Source: Hetaerina americana (taxonomy: Eukaryota; Arthropoda; Insecta; Odonata; Calopterygidae). Taken from it: a stretch of DNA of 64,000 nucleotides. Shown here in pieces: positions 25,550 through 36,060 of the stretch (position 1 is its first letter; every line of letters begins with the position of its first letter). The notes under the pieces are model-generated. The model was not told where the DNA came from, did not search any database, and saw nothing but the letters and a program-made list of their open reading frames with translations. The stretch spans positions 99,485,954-99,549,953 of the forward strand of contig JAKTNV010000003.1 of assembly GCA_022747635.1 (NCBI GenBank), in the 5' to 3' direction. The position numbers were made by a program, and so were the translations under genes.

Positions 25550-26720
25550 CAAATGTAATCAGAATGCTTTTTTGTACCTCGTGGATTTTGAGAAGACCAT
25601 TGAGCGAGTGGAGGCGGCAAAGCAAATAGATATATTGCGGAATATGGGGGTGGACTGCGGGAAATCACTTCGGGAGGGACAGGTAACCTACTCGACAATT
25701 GTTCATGAATTAGAAGGCAAAGGTAATGATAGCAGAAAGAGAATTGGGATATGCAGTGATGGCAGGGGGAGTGAGAAATTGCTACCCGTTACCGCATATG
25801 CTTTTCAACATAAATGCTGAGGAAATGTTAAGGATAGCATGGGAAGGGCTGGAGCTGGGAATAAAAATGGGCAGCGAAACGATTAAGCCAGATAGGATTT
25901 CTGATGATCCAAAAATAGTGAGTTGAGCAGCCAAGGAATTTTATTCATTTTGAGTGCTTCACAGAAGTTATGCGAGAAATACGGGATAAGGATTAACCAA
26001 AAGTTAATTATAAAATTAATGTCATTTTTGAGAAGAGGTAAAGCCAAGTTAATCATAAAAAATGAGGGAATAAACTGAAATAGGTGGATCAGCTCATGTT
26101 GATGGAGCTGCTAATTTAATTAAGCTGTGTTCCTTAGAACAAGTAATATTGTAATGAGGACACTATGAACATAAATACGTTAGCAAGAGGCATTTGCAAG
26201 ATGAAAATTTATGTCAGAATTACTGAGTAAAGATGTGAAGAAAATATTAGCTACGATATAAATATGGAGCATAACGCTGTGTGGATGTGAATCCTAGTTT
26301 TTGAGACCAAAGGATGAGCGTAGATTGGAGGGTTTCAAGAAATAGGCGTGGCGGAGAATGAATAAAATAAGTTGGACAGAGCGTAAGGAAAATCGCCGAA
26401 TTCTTTAATAGAGCGGGCAGAGAGAGGATGTGACTGAAAGAAATCCGAAAAAGTCCGCAAGTGAGTGGAGTGAATATTGGACGATAGGGGAATATTGAGG
26501 GTCATAATAGAAGGGAGAACAGGGTATAGGAATTAAGAGAATAAGTTTTAAGAAAGCATGAAGGCAAGCAGAAGTTTCCAGGATATAAATGAAGAAATAG
26601 GAAGTTATCACGATACTTAGAAATAAATAGTCGATAGGGGCCGTCCAAAACCTGTCGTCAAAGTAGGTAGAATACGCTAATGAGTTGAAAAAATATTGCG
26701 ATCCATTTCCATATGGATGT
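25550..26720 (+). pseudogene. LINE reverse transcriptase (decayed, RT core to C-terminus)
   Basis: Read across several frames, the + strand gives the ordered blocks of a non-LTR retrotransposon reverse transcriptase. Motif A is LVDFEKTIERVE (25577 on), keeping the aspartate in VDF. Next comes RNMGVD, then FNINAEEMLRIAWEGLELG (25805-25862; family form FNIYAEEM). Motif C is ISDD where FADD is expected (near 25900). Further blocks are YGIRINQK, LCGCES (near 26278) and RPKDERRLEGF...ISWTERK (26310-26390). Stops and frameshifts are frequent, so no working protein can be made. The closest class by motif is the arthropod LINE type with FADDQ and WTERKTNEE blocks. It shares its C-terminal DNA with 11214-11665 and its protein pattern with 51700-52945. 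Confidence 0.8.
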
Positions 26721-26754
26721 GTAAGAATGTACACTGACTTTTCCAAAACTGACT

Positions 26755-27970
26755 GAACTACGAATGAATTACTTTTCCAGCTAGTACAAACCGATAAAAA
26801 CTTTATATCCCAGAGAGGATAATGTCAATACAAATCTAATTCCATTCTGCTGTTCTTCATGGGAGATGAAGCCAAAACACCGGTGCGTCAAGCAAAAATA
26901 TAAAGCTTAAAAACTTAAACCTCAAACATGCATTCCCCTTACAATGGTGTTTAGAATTTAGTCTCTCCATGTACATCATTTCTTGAATTTTGATATATTT
27001 CTAATTACCCAGCGCATAATAAAGGTACATAAGGGGTAATCTAAAATTTTAACACACCCGAAGTAACAGATACAATTATAACTTTATTTCCAAATACTCC
27101 AAAAACAATTCAGCTTAATTAAAGATCACAGACCCTCACGCTCAACTTACTTCCTTCAATGTACGCTTTGGATGGAAAATGTAGCCTGCAAAATATTGTC
27201 TTCAAATGGTTTGCTGCTGAAGGTAAATACGAGTAATTAAAAAAATAATAAACTGATGAGTAGAAAAATTTACTTAAAAAATGCTGAAAATTTTAAATGG
27301 ATTTATTGGGACAAATGTATTCATTCCACACCTAAACTGATGTATTACTCAAATAAATACCTAACGGATTTTCACAGTATCCATAAGTGGACCTTTAGAT
27401 TCTTTATAAAAGTACATCACGGGCTAACAACTTGACATGAGCAAAACTTTTAGTGCAATACAACTTTTATTAATAGAATTTGATAACCTTGCGATTCATT
27501 CAATGGAGTTACAACTTATCACTAAAAAAAGTCTAAAATAATGTTATACTTTAATTATCCAGAAACACGAATTGATGATAACAAAATTTGATAAAAACAA
27601 TCATTTTATAAAAGTAGAACTTACCTTTTCTTTTATAGCAAATAACAAAACGAAAAACTTTCTACTCCAACGGGAAAAATACCAATATCTACCTAATTCG
27701 ATGCTGAGATCCTTAATGGGAGATCAAACCAAAAACACAGATGCCTCAACAAAAAACTAAAACCAAACCACAAAAACCTCAAGCCTATATTCCACATCTG
27801 TTTTATTGATTCCTCATTATGATGAAATTTGTGATTTGCTCTCAATAAACTTCTAAATATAGTTTTTCTTTTTTATCCTATTCTGAGAGAAAAACTAATT
27901 ACTTTTGACCAAAAATAAATTCTAAATCAATTTTTAATCTTTTACACGCCAGAAATAAGTTTTAGAAAGT
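26755..27970. repeat. Diverged local direct duplication
   Basis: The segment around 26760-26900 aligns with 27620-27765, about 857 bases apart. Shared anchors are CTAATTC, ATGGGAGAT(G/C)AA, CCAAAA and TG(C)GTCAA-type blocks. Weaker similarity continues near 27050 and 27940. No coding potential is evident. It may be two old copies of one repeat or an ancient tandem duplication. Confidence 0.45.
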
Positions 27971-28875
27971 CAAATTAGTAATAAGTTGATGACACTAAAC
28001 TATTTCAAATTTTAATTAACACCGTGAGATTCCAAATTTAAATAAAATAGTACTTGACTACAGACAGCAATAAGTCAATTACATCATCAAAGGTGGACAA
28101 GATATAAAAATCATGGTTTACCTTATAATTATGTAAAATTTTGCTTAAATATACATCTCTTCGACAAGAAAATACTTGGTTCATTACGTATGTGTCATGT
28201 CACTAGGATATAAAGATATATTTGGGCATTTGTCAGGCACTTCGTTACGATTTTTGCACATTCGTGACGATGTATTTAAATGAAATGGCTGCACAATTGC
28301 CGTCATGCCATGAAGTATTGCGTAAGATGAATCCATTTATGAGCCACGTTTGGTAATTTCACAGCCTTGCAAATTCGGTCTCTTTCCGGAGATTATAGTT
28401 TTTGAGTGAATTTAGAATTAATGAAGAATTTATCGAAAACCTATTCGCACATAATACATAATAAAATGTCTGCATAAAATGCTCGTATAAATACAAACAT
28501 TTAATGCAACAATCACAACTCAGTGGCTAAGCCAAAATAATTTAAAATCTTACACCTATTGATTTCAAAAACACTTTTCTACACTTTAATCGTCCACCGT
28601 TAACAATAATCTTACGATGAAAAAAATAATACTGAAAGGTAAACATAAAGGTATACGATCTTTTTTCTTCAGTATGCCAAAGTAATTCTACTGGACCTCG
28701 TAACTTAATTTTCTTGAGTCGCATTCACCTGTACTTTTTCCCCAATTCATCTTTTTTTCTCTTCTTTAAAATAGAATTAAGGATCGAAAAATGAAAAGAT
28801 CGTATTATTCTCCAGTTTTCGAGCGACAATAATAAAAAACCCATTTTCTTCGGAAGAATTCAAGCCTATGAGAAG
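27971..28875. other. AT-rich non-coding stretch
   Basis: No supportable feature was seen. Confidence 0.5.
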
Positions 28876-28879
28876 ATAG

Positions 28880-29360
28880 GTGGATGTTTTCAGAATACGG
28901 ACGAGGAAAGGAAAAAAGAGAATAGGAGAAGAGCAGAGGGTAAGAATGTGTCGCCGGAATGGAGCTGAAACGGGAGGGATGGGAGCGATGGGGAATAATG
29001 AGCTTTGGAGGAGCCACGCTGCTGAGTGACGCGGGACTGGACGGACAGGAGTGGGAAGGGGGTGCGGGATATTTAGGGGAGCAGGGAGGGAGTGGGTGAA
29101 AAGGGGTTATGGGTGTAGGGAGAATGGTTTTCGGGTGCATCGTTAACGGCGTTCGTCATAAAAGTGGAGGAGATGGCGTTTCGGGAGTGAGGAAGGGTGG
29201 GGCGGAGGTGGAGGAATGTGGTGTTTTTGAGAAGTAAAAGGGAGAGCCAGGGGAGGTCGTATATTGCGTGCAAGGTAACAGACGGACACTTTGGAGGGAC
29301 CACACATCGAGGAGGGCAAGCGGTAACGAGAGAGAGCCACCACCAGAATCCACGATGAGA
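28880..29360. other. GC-rich, purine-skewed island 8
   Basis: The + strand is dominated by G and A (GGGAGGGA-type tracts). Minus-strand frames of 66-111 codons are Pro/Ser-rich and compositional, with no recognisable protein. Confidence 0.4.
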
Positions 29361-30460
29361 GCCATCTAAAATGGCATCGGAATTAACCGATATTTGTGTC
29401 AGGAGTCAAGGTCCTTCAGGAATCCTAAGCCATGCCACATAGGGAATATACTTATATAGAAGGAGGTAAAACAGTTTAACGAAAGGCCACGATCATTCCA
29501 TATTTTTAACATTAAGATACACTCGACATATTACGTATGTTTCTTGGCCTTTCCACTCATAGCCCAAACTGTTATCTATTGGAAAGATAGCTCAATAACA
29601 GAAATCAATACTAAGGATGTGCTTAATGAAGAGTTAGCGATGGGTAGTTTAGGTTAGGAAAACGTTGAGTAGTAAGGGCTACGTTCACAAACGCTAAAAA
29701 CCTGTCACTATGTGATTCCTGCTTATAATATTTACCCAAGCAAAAATCTAATTTTCTGCTCCTCAATTAAAAAGCAGAAGCTGACTTTTAATGACCAGGA
29801 TTCTAGAAACGTATTTTTGCATTACACCAATTTAAAATAGAAATGATGTGTCCTTAATATGTAACAATTTACAACGTACAAAGTGCGCAAAAATATAAGA
29901 TTCTAAATTATCATAGTGATGCAGTTATTTCAGTCAAATCTTTCGAACATTTTGTAGGTTTGAAAAAATCTTTGAAGAATTCCATTCAAGTAATGCGGAA
30001 ATTAACATTACCTACAGCCAAACACACGTACTTCATCCACAAATCTGCGCTCAATTCTATACCTTAAATTATCTAAAACTTTCTCTCCAGCTTCGTCGTT
30101 GTAATATGAGTCTAAATACAAGCTTAACGAACATTTAGAATATGTTAAACTTTAATCAGTTCAAGAGCACTTGAGAGAAAAATTTAGAGGTGAAATTTAG
30201 ATCATTATTATTAGGTAGCCAAAAGTTTACGTAGATACGTTCAGGATGGATTCGCATTGAACTTCGCTACGTTTGTTTCTAACAAAACACTTAGTAAGGA
30301 CTTCATGCGATGATAACCGCGTAAGCCTTTCATCTTCCAATATCAAGTAAGACAGGAGTACCGAGTGCGGGAGTACCAAAAATACAAGTACCGTAGTAGT
30401 TGCCAAGAATAAGTCTAGTAATGTTATCTATCATATGTATATGCACACGCACCTACAGGA
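29361..30460. other. AT-rich non-coding stretch
   Basis: No supportable feature was seen. Confidence 0.5.
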
Positions 30461-30467
30461 TGTGCAG

Positions 30468-30509
30468 GTACGTGTGTGGATTTACACACATGTAAATCCA
30501 CACACGTAC
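30468..30509. repeat. Perfect 18-bp hairpin
   Basis: GTACGTGTGTGGATTTAC (30468-30485) is followed after six bases by its exact reverse complement (30492-30509). It lies at the left edge of a TA microsatellite. Confidence 0.85.
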
Positions 30510-30516
30510 ACAGACA

Positions 30517-30530
30517 CATATATATGTATG

Positions 30531-30582
<52 letters not shown>

Positions 30583-30602
30583 TACATATACATATATATA
30601 TA

Positions 30603-30640
<38 letters not shown>

Positions 30641-30650
30641 ATATATATGT
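30517..30650. repeat. TA-rich microsatellite
   Basis: (TA)n with scattered interruptions (TG, CA, TTT). The predicted Tyr-Ile repeats on both strands are translation of this simple repeat and not a gene. Confidence 0.95.
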
Positions 30651-30739
30651 AATGTAACTACCTTTCTATATTTAAGTTCTTTATATATGTATACATATAT
30701 GTATATATATAAAATTAAATGTAGAAAGGTAGTTGCATT
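30651..30739. repeat. 28-bp imperfect inverted repeat around TA core
   Basis: The arms at 30651-30678 and 30712-30739 pair with three mismatches over 28 bases. The loop is TA-rich (TATATGTATACATATATG). The shared core is CTACCTTTCTA / TAGAAAGGTAG. Confidence 0.75.
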
Positions 30740-31535
30740 GGTAACCAATTCGTGTAATTTCAAAATTGCCCACTGGAAACTTTGAATATTTTATAGGGCT
30801 CAGTAGTCATTCTACAGATGATTCATTTTAATAATGATAAATTCGAAAGAAAGTAATTTTTACTACGACAGACAACACTACCTGGCTACCAGACAGTCAT
30901 GTTATTATTATTATTATTTAAATATAAATGCAAAGGTCTAATGGTACACAATTAAACATCACAATCAAATTTGCCTCCCTGAAACAATAACATTAAGCAT
31001 CTCTATTGCAAAAAGACAAACGTTCACACTTATTAACATCTAATCTCAATCATAAATATTCCAAACTATGTTACTTTGCACAAAAGATAGTAAAAGCAAA
31101 TAAAAGTAAGTACTGCAATAATTTGAAATATCTCAAAACCAATCCCTAATGCCTCATTCCAATAGATTCTCATTCAATGTTAAATCAAAACGAAGCTGCT
31201 ATATACGAAGATTATGAACAAAATTCAAATTGAGTGTTGTTACATACAACTTAACATCTCACTAAAAAATTACCCAACGTCCAACATCCTACTACACCCT
31301 AATCACGCTTCGTCCAATATCCCAACCCGCCCAAAATCACACACCCGTAAAACATCACACACACAATCCATATGGATTACAGTCCAATATTGCATGTAGC
31401 CATTGTAAAGATTATCTCAGTATTTTCTACAATGGCTGCCTTATACCTATCCTAATAACTTAGAACATTTGATGGGAACAATTGTCCAGTTAGTTGGCTT
31501 CTTTCACCGAAATTCCTATTTGAAAATAAAAACTT
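30740..31535. other. AT-rich non-coding stretch
   Basis: A short (ATT)n run lies at 30902-30920. Nothing else supportable was seen. Confidence 0.5.
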
Positions 31536-31539
31536 TTTG

Positions 31540-32930
31540 CTCTTCGTGTTCTTATTTTTATTTTCAAACTATGATCGTTTTCTTTTCTCAAAATTTGTTT
31601 TTCCTATTGCCTTCCCGAAATCTTTCCGCGTTTCGTCATTGGTAACTCTTCTAACATCTAATTTTACTCCCTTTTCTCTTATTTTTCATACTCCCCTATT
31701 TCAGAATACCCAAAATACTCGTGGCCGTTCTTTTACGCCTACCGCGTGCATATCTGGCTGCCTCTCTTTACACTTCTTTTTTTATTTTCCAATGTGTCTC
31801 ACCTGAAATGGATCCCATTCTATGGACGAGCATTTCTGGACAGGGCGAACCAGGGCATCATAAACTATTTCTTTTGTGGCTAATCTACTTCCTTTACAAC
31901 TTCTTACTACACAATGAATAACTTCAAAGGTCTCCCTCGTCACGCTGTTCACTAAAACTCCCACCCAGTTTGCCCAGTTAAGTATACCCTAAAATATTTG
32001 CAATTGGTGCTACATCTGGTTCTATCTCCAAAGTGTTAATATTCAGATATCCATTCTTTTAGTTTAAACTAGTTACGAGCATGCACTTACTTTCTATTAA
32101 TGCCCATATTATTATTTATAACCCAGTCTTAAAGGCAATCGATGCCATTTTGAAGAATCAGACGGTCATTTACTTGCTCTATCCATCTTTAGATAATGCA
32201 ATTCTTGTCGAGAGAGTTTTATTTTGGAATATAACCCATTCGGTAAATCGTTTTTAAATAATACAATGAAATGGTCATAGAGCAGCTACTTGTAGAAATT
32301 CTTCCATAGTGTTCCCCACCTTTGAGAACGCATTCCCTATTTTTGCTAATTGGTTTCTACCAGTAGGGAATTTTTTATCCACTGCTTTTCCTCAAGTCCA
32401 ATGATAACGCTTCCAACCTTAAAAATCATCTATCTTGAGGCACCCGTTCAAAAGCTGCCAAAAATTCAACAACCACCGCATCAACTCCCTTTCCTTTGTC
32501 TATTGCATCGTCTATGTTCGTATTAACATAATCTTAAAAGCGGCGTTTCGCACGAGTATCCTGTTATAAAGCCATGATGATTTTTGATTAGCCAATCTCC
32601 TCTAGTCCGCCATTTCCGACTGTGGGAAGTAATCCTTTTTTCCATTACTTTGCAAACAACTGATGTAATGCTTACCGGCCTGTAATCCTTATTGACGTTT
32701 TCTCTCTGTCTTATAATTGCTCTCGCCTCATAATTGGGCGTAATATTTGAATTTTTTCCTATCATTAGGCAAGGTATCGTTATTGAAAGTGACATTGAAC
32801 ATAAAAAAGGTAGGTATGGGTCTATTACGTCACCACCGCTTTAGAACAAGAATTTGTTTATGGACTAGTCCCATTGCATTAATCTTTCCCATCTTCCTTA
32901 CTTTTTCATAAATTACGACTCCACCGCGGT
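31540..32930 (-). pseudogene. CR1/Jockey-like LINE reverse transcriptase (decayed)
   Basis: On the minus strand, from high to low coordinates, the ordered blocks are MIGKNSNITP (family form DWK.ANVTP), DYRPVSITSVVCKVMEK, HHGFITGYSCETPLLRL and motif A VVVEFLAAFERVPQ, where the usual LDFSKAFD aspartate is glutamate. NDLPNGLYSKIKL follows, and SRQE stands where FADD is expected. The C-terminal blocks are GVLVNSVTRETFEVIH and KEIVYDALVRPV...EWDP. Two long frames remain (32523-32795 and 31782-31964), but stops and frameshifts separate them. The catalytic residues are lost, so it is dead. The 5' endonuclease part was not seen. Confidence 0.85.
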
Positions 32931-33564
32931 AATGGTTTGAGAGAGCAGAGAGCTGTTTGGAAATGTTATCCTAACGATGTTCTCTGCTATCCAGAGCTGC
33001 CCACAAGAGGTTTGATTTTTGTTAATTTTCTTGGTCCCGTAAAGCATCCGTAAAACAGGAGTGGAAATTATTCGTTTCCTAGTGGCCGTTGTAATAATTT
33101 TATCATTAATTTTGAATATGGTCATGCGTTCCCTGTTGTCTTTCCTCGTTCTCACGTATCTATAAAATAATCGAAATTGCACGTAATGAATCGTTTTAAT
33201 CATTTGAATGTTGTTAAAGCTTGCGTATCAAAAAATAAAACCGCTCAGTTCAAGAAAAAAATTAATTAAAATTGAGAACCGTCCCGCTCCATATTCTTGA
33301 AATTAGTCTATATTATGCAATCATATGAGTAAACTGTTTTAGTGTAACTCGATATTTACCAGACACTCACTCCGTGCTTCAGAGCTTCCGCGCACACTTG
33401 AAACCACCAATGAGCCCGTAGTATGCGTCTCTCCTGCATTCACGCCAAAATTCTGATTTGCTATGATAAAGTATTACGCCTTACATTTTATTTTTTAACC
33501 CCACAGATCGCAGTGCTCTTAATTATTTCCAATGATTTGCCTCTCTTTCAAGGAGGGAAATTAC

Positions 33565-33565
<1 letters not shown>
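32931..33565. other. Non-coding stretch
   Basis: A 96-codon minus frame (32913-33203) sits upstream of the LINE but shows no motif I recognise. Nothing else was seen. Confidence 0.4.

Positions 33566-33566
<1 letters not shown>

Positions 33567-33614
<48 letters not shown>
33567..33614. repeat. (TA)n microsatellite
   Basis: Uninterrupted TA dinucleotide run of about 48 bases. Confidence 0.95.
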
Positions 33615-33616
<2 letters not shown>

Positions 33617-33777
33617 TTTTGGATTTGGAGTTGATACATGGGTAACATACCTATTGCCCTTCCGCTACCGTTCGGACCCAGAAGGCGGCATTATTATTAT
33701 TTAGTGATGTTCCGCACCATTCTTTCATAACATGTGGAGATTACTCTTTAAATAGGTAGTTTTTGGTTAGGCCCCAA

Positions 33778-33813
33778 TATATAAAACCGTCGGACGGCAT
33801 GCAGTCTTCAGTT
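33778..33813 (+). promoter_or_regulatory. TATA/Initiator core promoter candidate
   Basis: TATATAAAA at 33778-33786 is followed by the arthropod initiator consensus TCAGTT at 33808-33813. Its A is at 33810, 32 bases from the first T of the TATA box, which is the canonical spacing. No DPE was seen at +28. Transcription would run rightward. Confidence 0.5.
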
Positions 33814-33968
33814 ACCTCAACTACAACTCTCCCTAGCCTCATTTTAAACCCTTAAACCCATTGTTAGTCGTTTGAATCAAGTAATCTACCCATATGTTAA
33901 CTCCGCTCCCCTCACAACGAACACAATTATGCCCCCGCATGAGGACTGAGCATGCGATGCTCGAAGAC
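33810..33968 (+). other. Candidate first exon ending at a strong splice donor
   Basis: From the inferred start at 33810 the transcript has a pyrimidine-rich leader (CAACTACAACTCTCCC) and ends at GAC|GTAAGTGT, with the donor GT at 33969. The first ATG (33929) opens a six-codon upstream frame. The next, ATG 33939, reads MRTEHAMLED up to the donor and stays open across it. No downstream exon was recognised, so this could be a gene with distant exons, a non-coding RNA, or chance. Confidence 0.35.
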
Positions 33969-33970
33969 GT

Positions 33971-34400
33971 AAGTGTGAGAAAGTTATCAGCTTAACATCC
34001 AGATTACATTCAATCATCCTTCTATATCCAATGAATAAAATTGATTTTGATGGCACTAATCATATCAAAAATAATAGATTTAAAATAGCGCAACGTATTC
34101 GGGACGAAAATCATGAAACGCCTCAAAACCTCATCCAGCATTTACGAATATATCCTAAGCTACTGGTGACCAGACAGATGTGAGAACATATTATGAAGAG
34201 TATCAAAAAGGATACAGATAATTTATCATTGTTTCATCTTTACTTAAAAATATATATCAGAGGAAAGTGATTCGATACGTTATTACAGAAATAAATTCGC
34301 TACCAGCGATAAAAATTACATTTACCAGTGTTTAACCAATGGAGGAAATATAAATATGCAGAAAGGCAACCAATGCAGATAACTAAATATGGTCCAAAAT
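33971..34400. other. AT-rich non-coding stretch
   Basis: It would be intronic if the first exon to its left is real. No other feature was seen. Confidence 0.4.
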
Positions 34401-34402
34401 CA

Positions 34403-34404
<2 letters not shown>

Positions 34405-34467
<63 letters not shown>

Positions 34468-34480
34468 TATATTATATATA

Positions 34481-34513
<33 letters not shown>

Positions 34514-34533
34514 GTATATATATATGTATATAT
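34405..34533. repeat. TA microsatellite, left side
   Basis: Long (TA)n with occasional TG and CA steps, directly abutting the left arm of the 67-bp inverted repeat. Confidence 0.95.
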
Positions 34534-34791
34534 ACAAATATATAAAAACACAGATGTAGATTTTTAGAATATAGAGACACAAAGAAAGGACACTCACAAT
34601 GTTCATTCCCTATTGGTCCCTTTACCTCTCCTTCCCCCACCTCTCCCCCGCACATCCTCTCCGCTCTTCCCCGAGAACGCCATTCTGAAGACGACAGCCG
34701 TGCTGTCGAAACGTAAAATAACAAATTGTGAGTGTCCTTTCTTTGTGTCTCTATATTCTAAAAATCTACATCTGTGTTTTTATATATTTGT
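34534..34791. mobile_element. Perfect 67-bp inverted-repeat element with hammerhead-like core
   Basis: The arms at 34534-34600 and 34725-34791 are exact reverse complements over 67 bases. The 124-base centre is C-rich and then carries CTGAAGA, a stem GACAG-CCGTG-CTGTC, and GAAAC (34685-34712). That order resembles the catalytic core of hammerhead ribozymes, which are known in Penelope-like retroelements. I could not complete stems I and III from the flanks. TA arrays lie on both sides. No transposase or reverse transcriptase frame is present, so this is a non-autonomous remnant or a foldback element. Confidence 0.6.
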
Positions 34792-34825
34792 GTGTCGCCG
34801 AAGAGCGTTCCATTTCGAAGATATT

Positions 34826-34832
<7 letters not shown>

Positions 34833-34901
<69 letters not shown>
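34833..34901. repeat. (TA)n microsatellite, right side
   Basis: Uninterrupted TA run to the right of the inverted-repeat element, separated from its right arm by about 40 bases of unique sequence. Confidence 0.95.
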
Positions 34902-34903
<2 letters not shown>

Positions 34904-35435
34904 AGTTGAGCTTTGCTAGACACAAACCAAACCTAATAAAAAGGAAGATCATTTACGAAGTAGTTGTTTTTTCAATCTTAGAAAATAAAGCCGTCAATTT
35001 TATTACTTTGGCAGCAAGATAGAAGATCCTGAAAAAGGATGCATGAGAATTCACCAATAACTGCTATGAGAATATACATTCTGAAAAATCAATTGAGTCA
35101 CTACAACCGTCGTTTCTGGGGTAATTATTATGTAGTTCCTGGAATTTTAAAATATTATAAAGCATGAGAATTCAATTGCAAACTTCTACATAATTACAAT
35201 TTAACCACATGTTTTGAAACATGAGCCGTATCTGTTCGAGGCAAGAATCACAGGCGAATATGCGTATCCAAGATAACGTCATCTCATATTTCGCCCTCAC
35301 GGGAAAGGTATGCAAAATCATGACGAAATCTCATTTTACGAACAAGTCGGCATTTGATAGGAATGTGATCCCATCTGCATTTAAGTTCGTCTCTTGATAA
35401 AGGCACTCTAGGCATAAAAATAAATCACGAGCACC
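34902..35435. other. AT-rich non-coding stretch
   Basis: No supportable feature was seen. Confidence 0.5.
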
Positions 35436-35439
35436 GTCG

Positions 35440-36060
35440 CATCACCACGATCAATGTCTCTCCCCAGATCCCCAAAGGATCGAATAATAGCCCCCGTATA
35501 ATTTAGTCATCGTGCCACAGTGCATCCATCCACCTCTGCGCGAGGCCCACGCGTGACGCATAAAACCTAGCCACCGCAAATCGTAAACGAAACGCTTCCA
35601 ATGAACCTCCCGAGCACATGAGTCTCTCGCGCCCTTCGGCTTGTAACCATCGCGAATTCCCTGCGTCATGGCGCTGCTTCGCTTACATTGTCCCAAAGAG
35701 TGAATGGCGTTGGAACGTCGAAACGACGGAAAAAGTGAACGAAAGTATATGCCGAGGTGAAGAGATAAATCTCCCCAGCTCCTCATCCTCTTTACCTCCT
35801 TCATTGGCCCGGCTTTTAAGTGCGACCGTAAAAAAGAGGATAAGAGCGGTGCTATTTTTTTAATGACGCCAAAATATCGCCACTGACTCTCCCAAAACTA
35901 CAAAGTGAATGAGCTATTGGTTTGTAAGGGAACAGTGAGCCGGGACTCGTAAACCTTTGATGCATCCGAAGCGCTGAAATCCATTCACTGTAAAATCCTC
36001 GAGGCCGAAGCTCAAACCCACGGGGGAAGGGGAAATTGGAATAATTTCGACGAAATTGCC
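35440..36060. other. GC-rich island 9
   Basis: A CpG-rich block. An inverted CCAAT (CATTGGCCCGG, 35802-35812) is followed by CTTTTAAG. Frames of 117 (-) and 81 (+) codons overlap with no recognisable domain. It is promoter-like in composition only. Confidence 0.35.

Noticed and set aside
30435..30785. Tyr/Ile-repeat proteins predicted on both strands (also near 33.5, 34.4, 34.8 and 44.9 kb)
   Set aside because: They are translations of (TA)n microsatellites and have no coding constraint.
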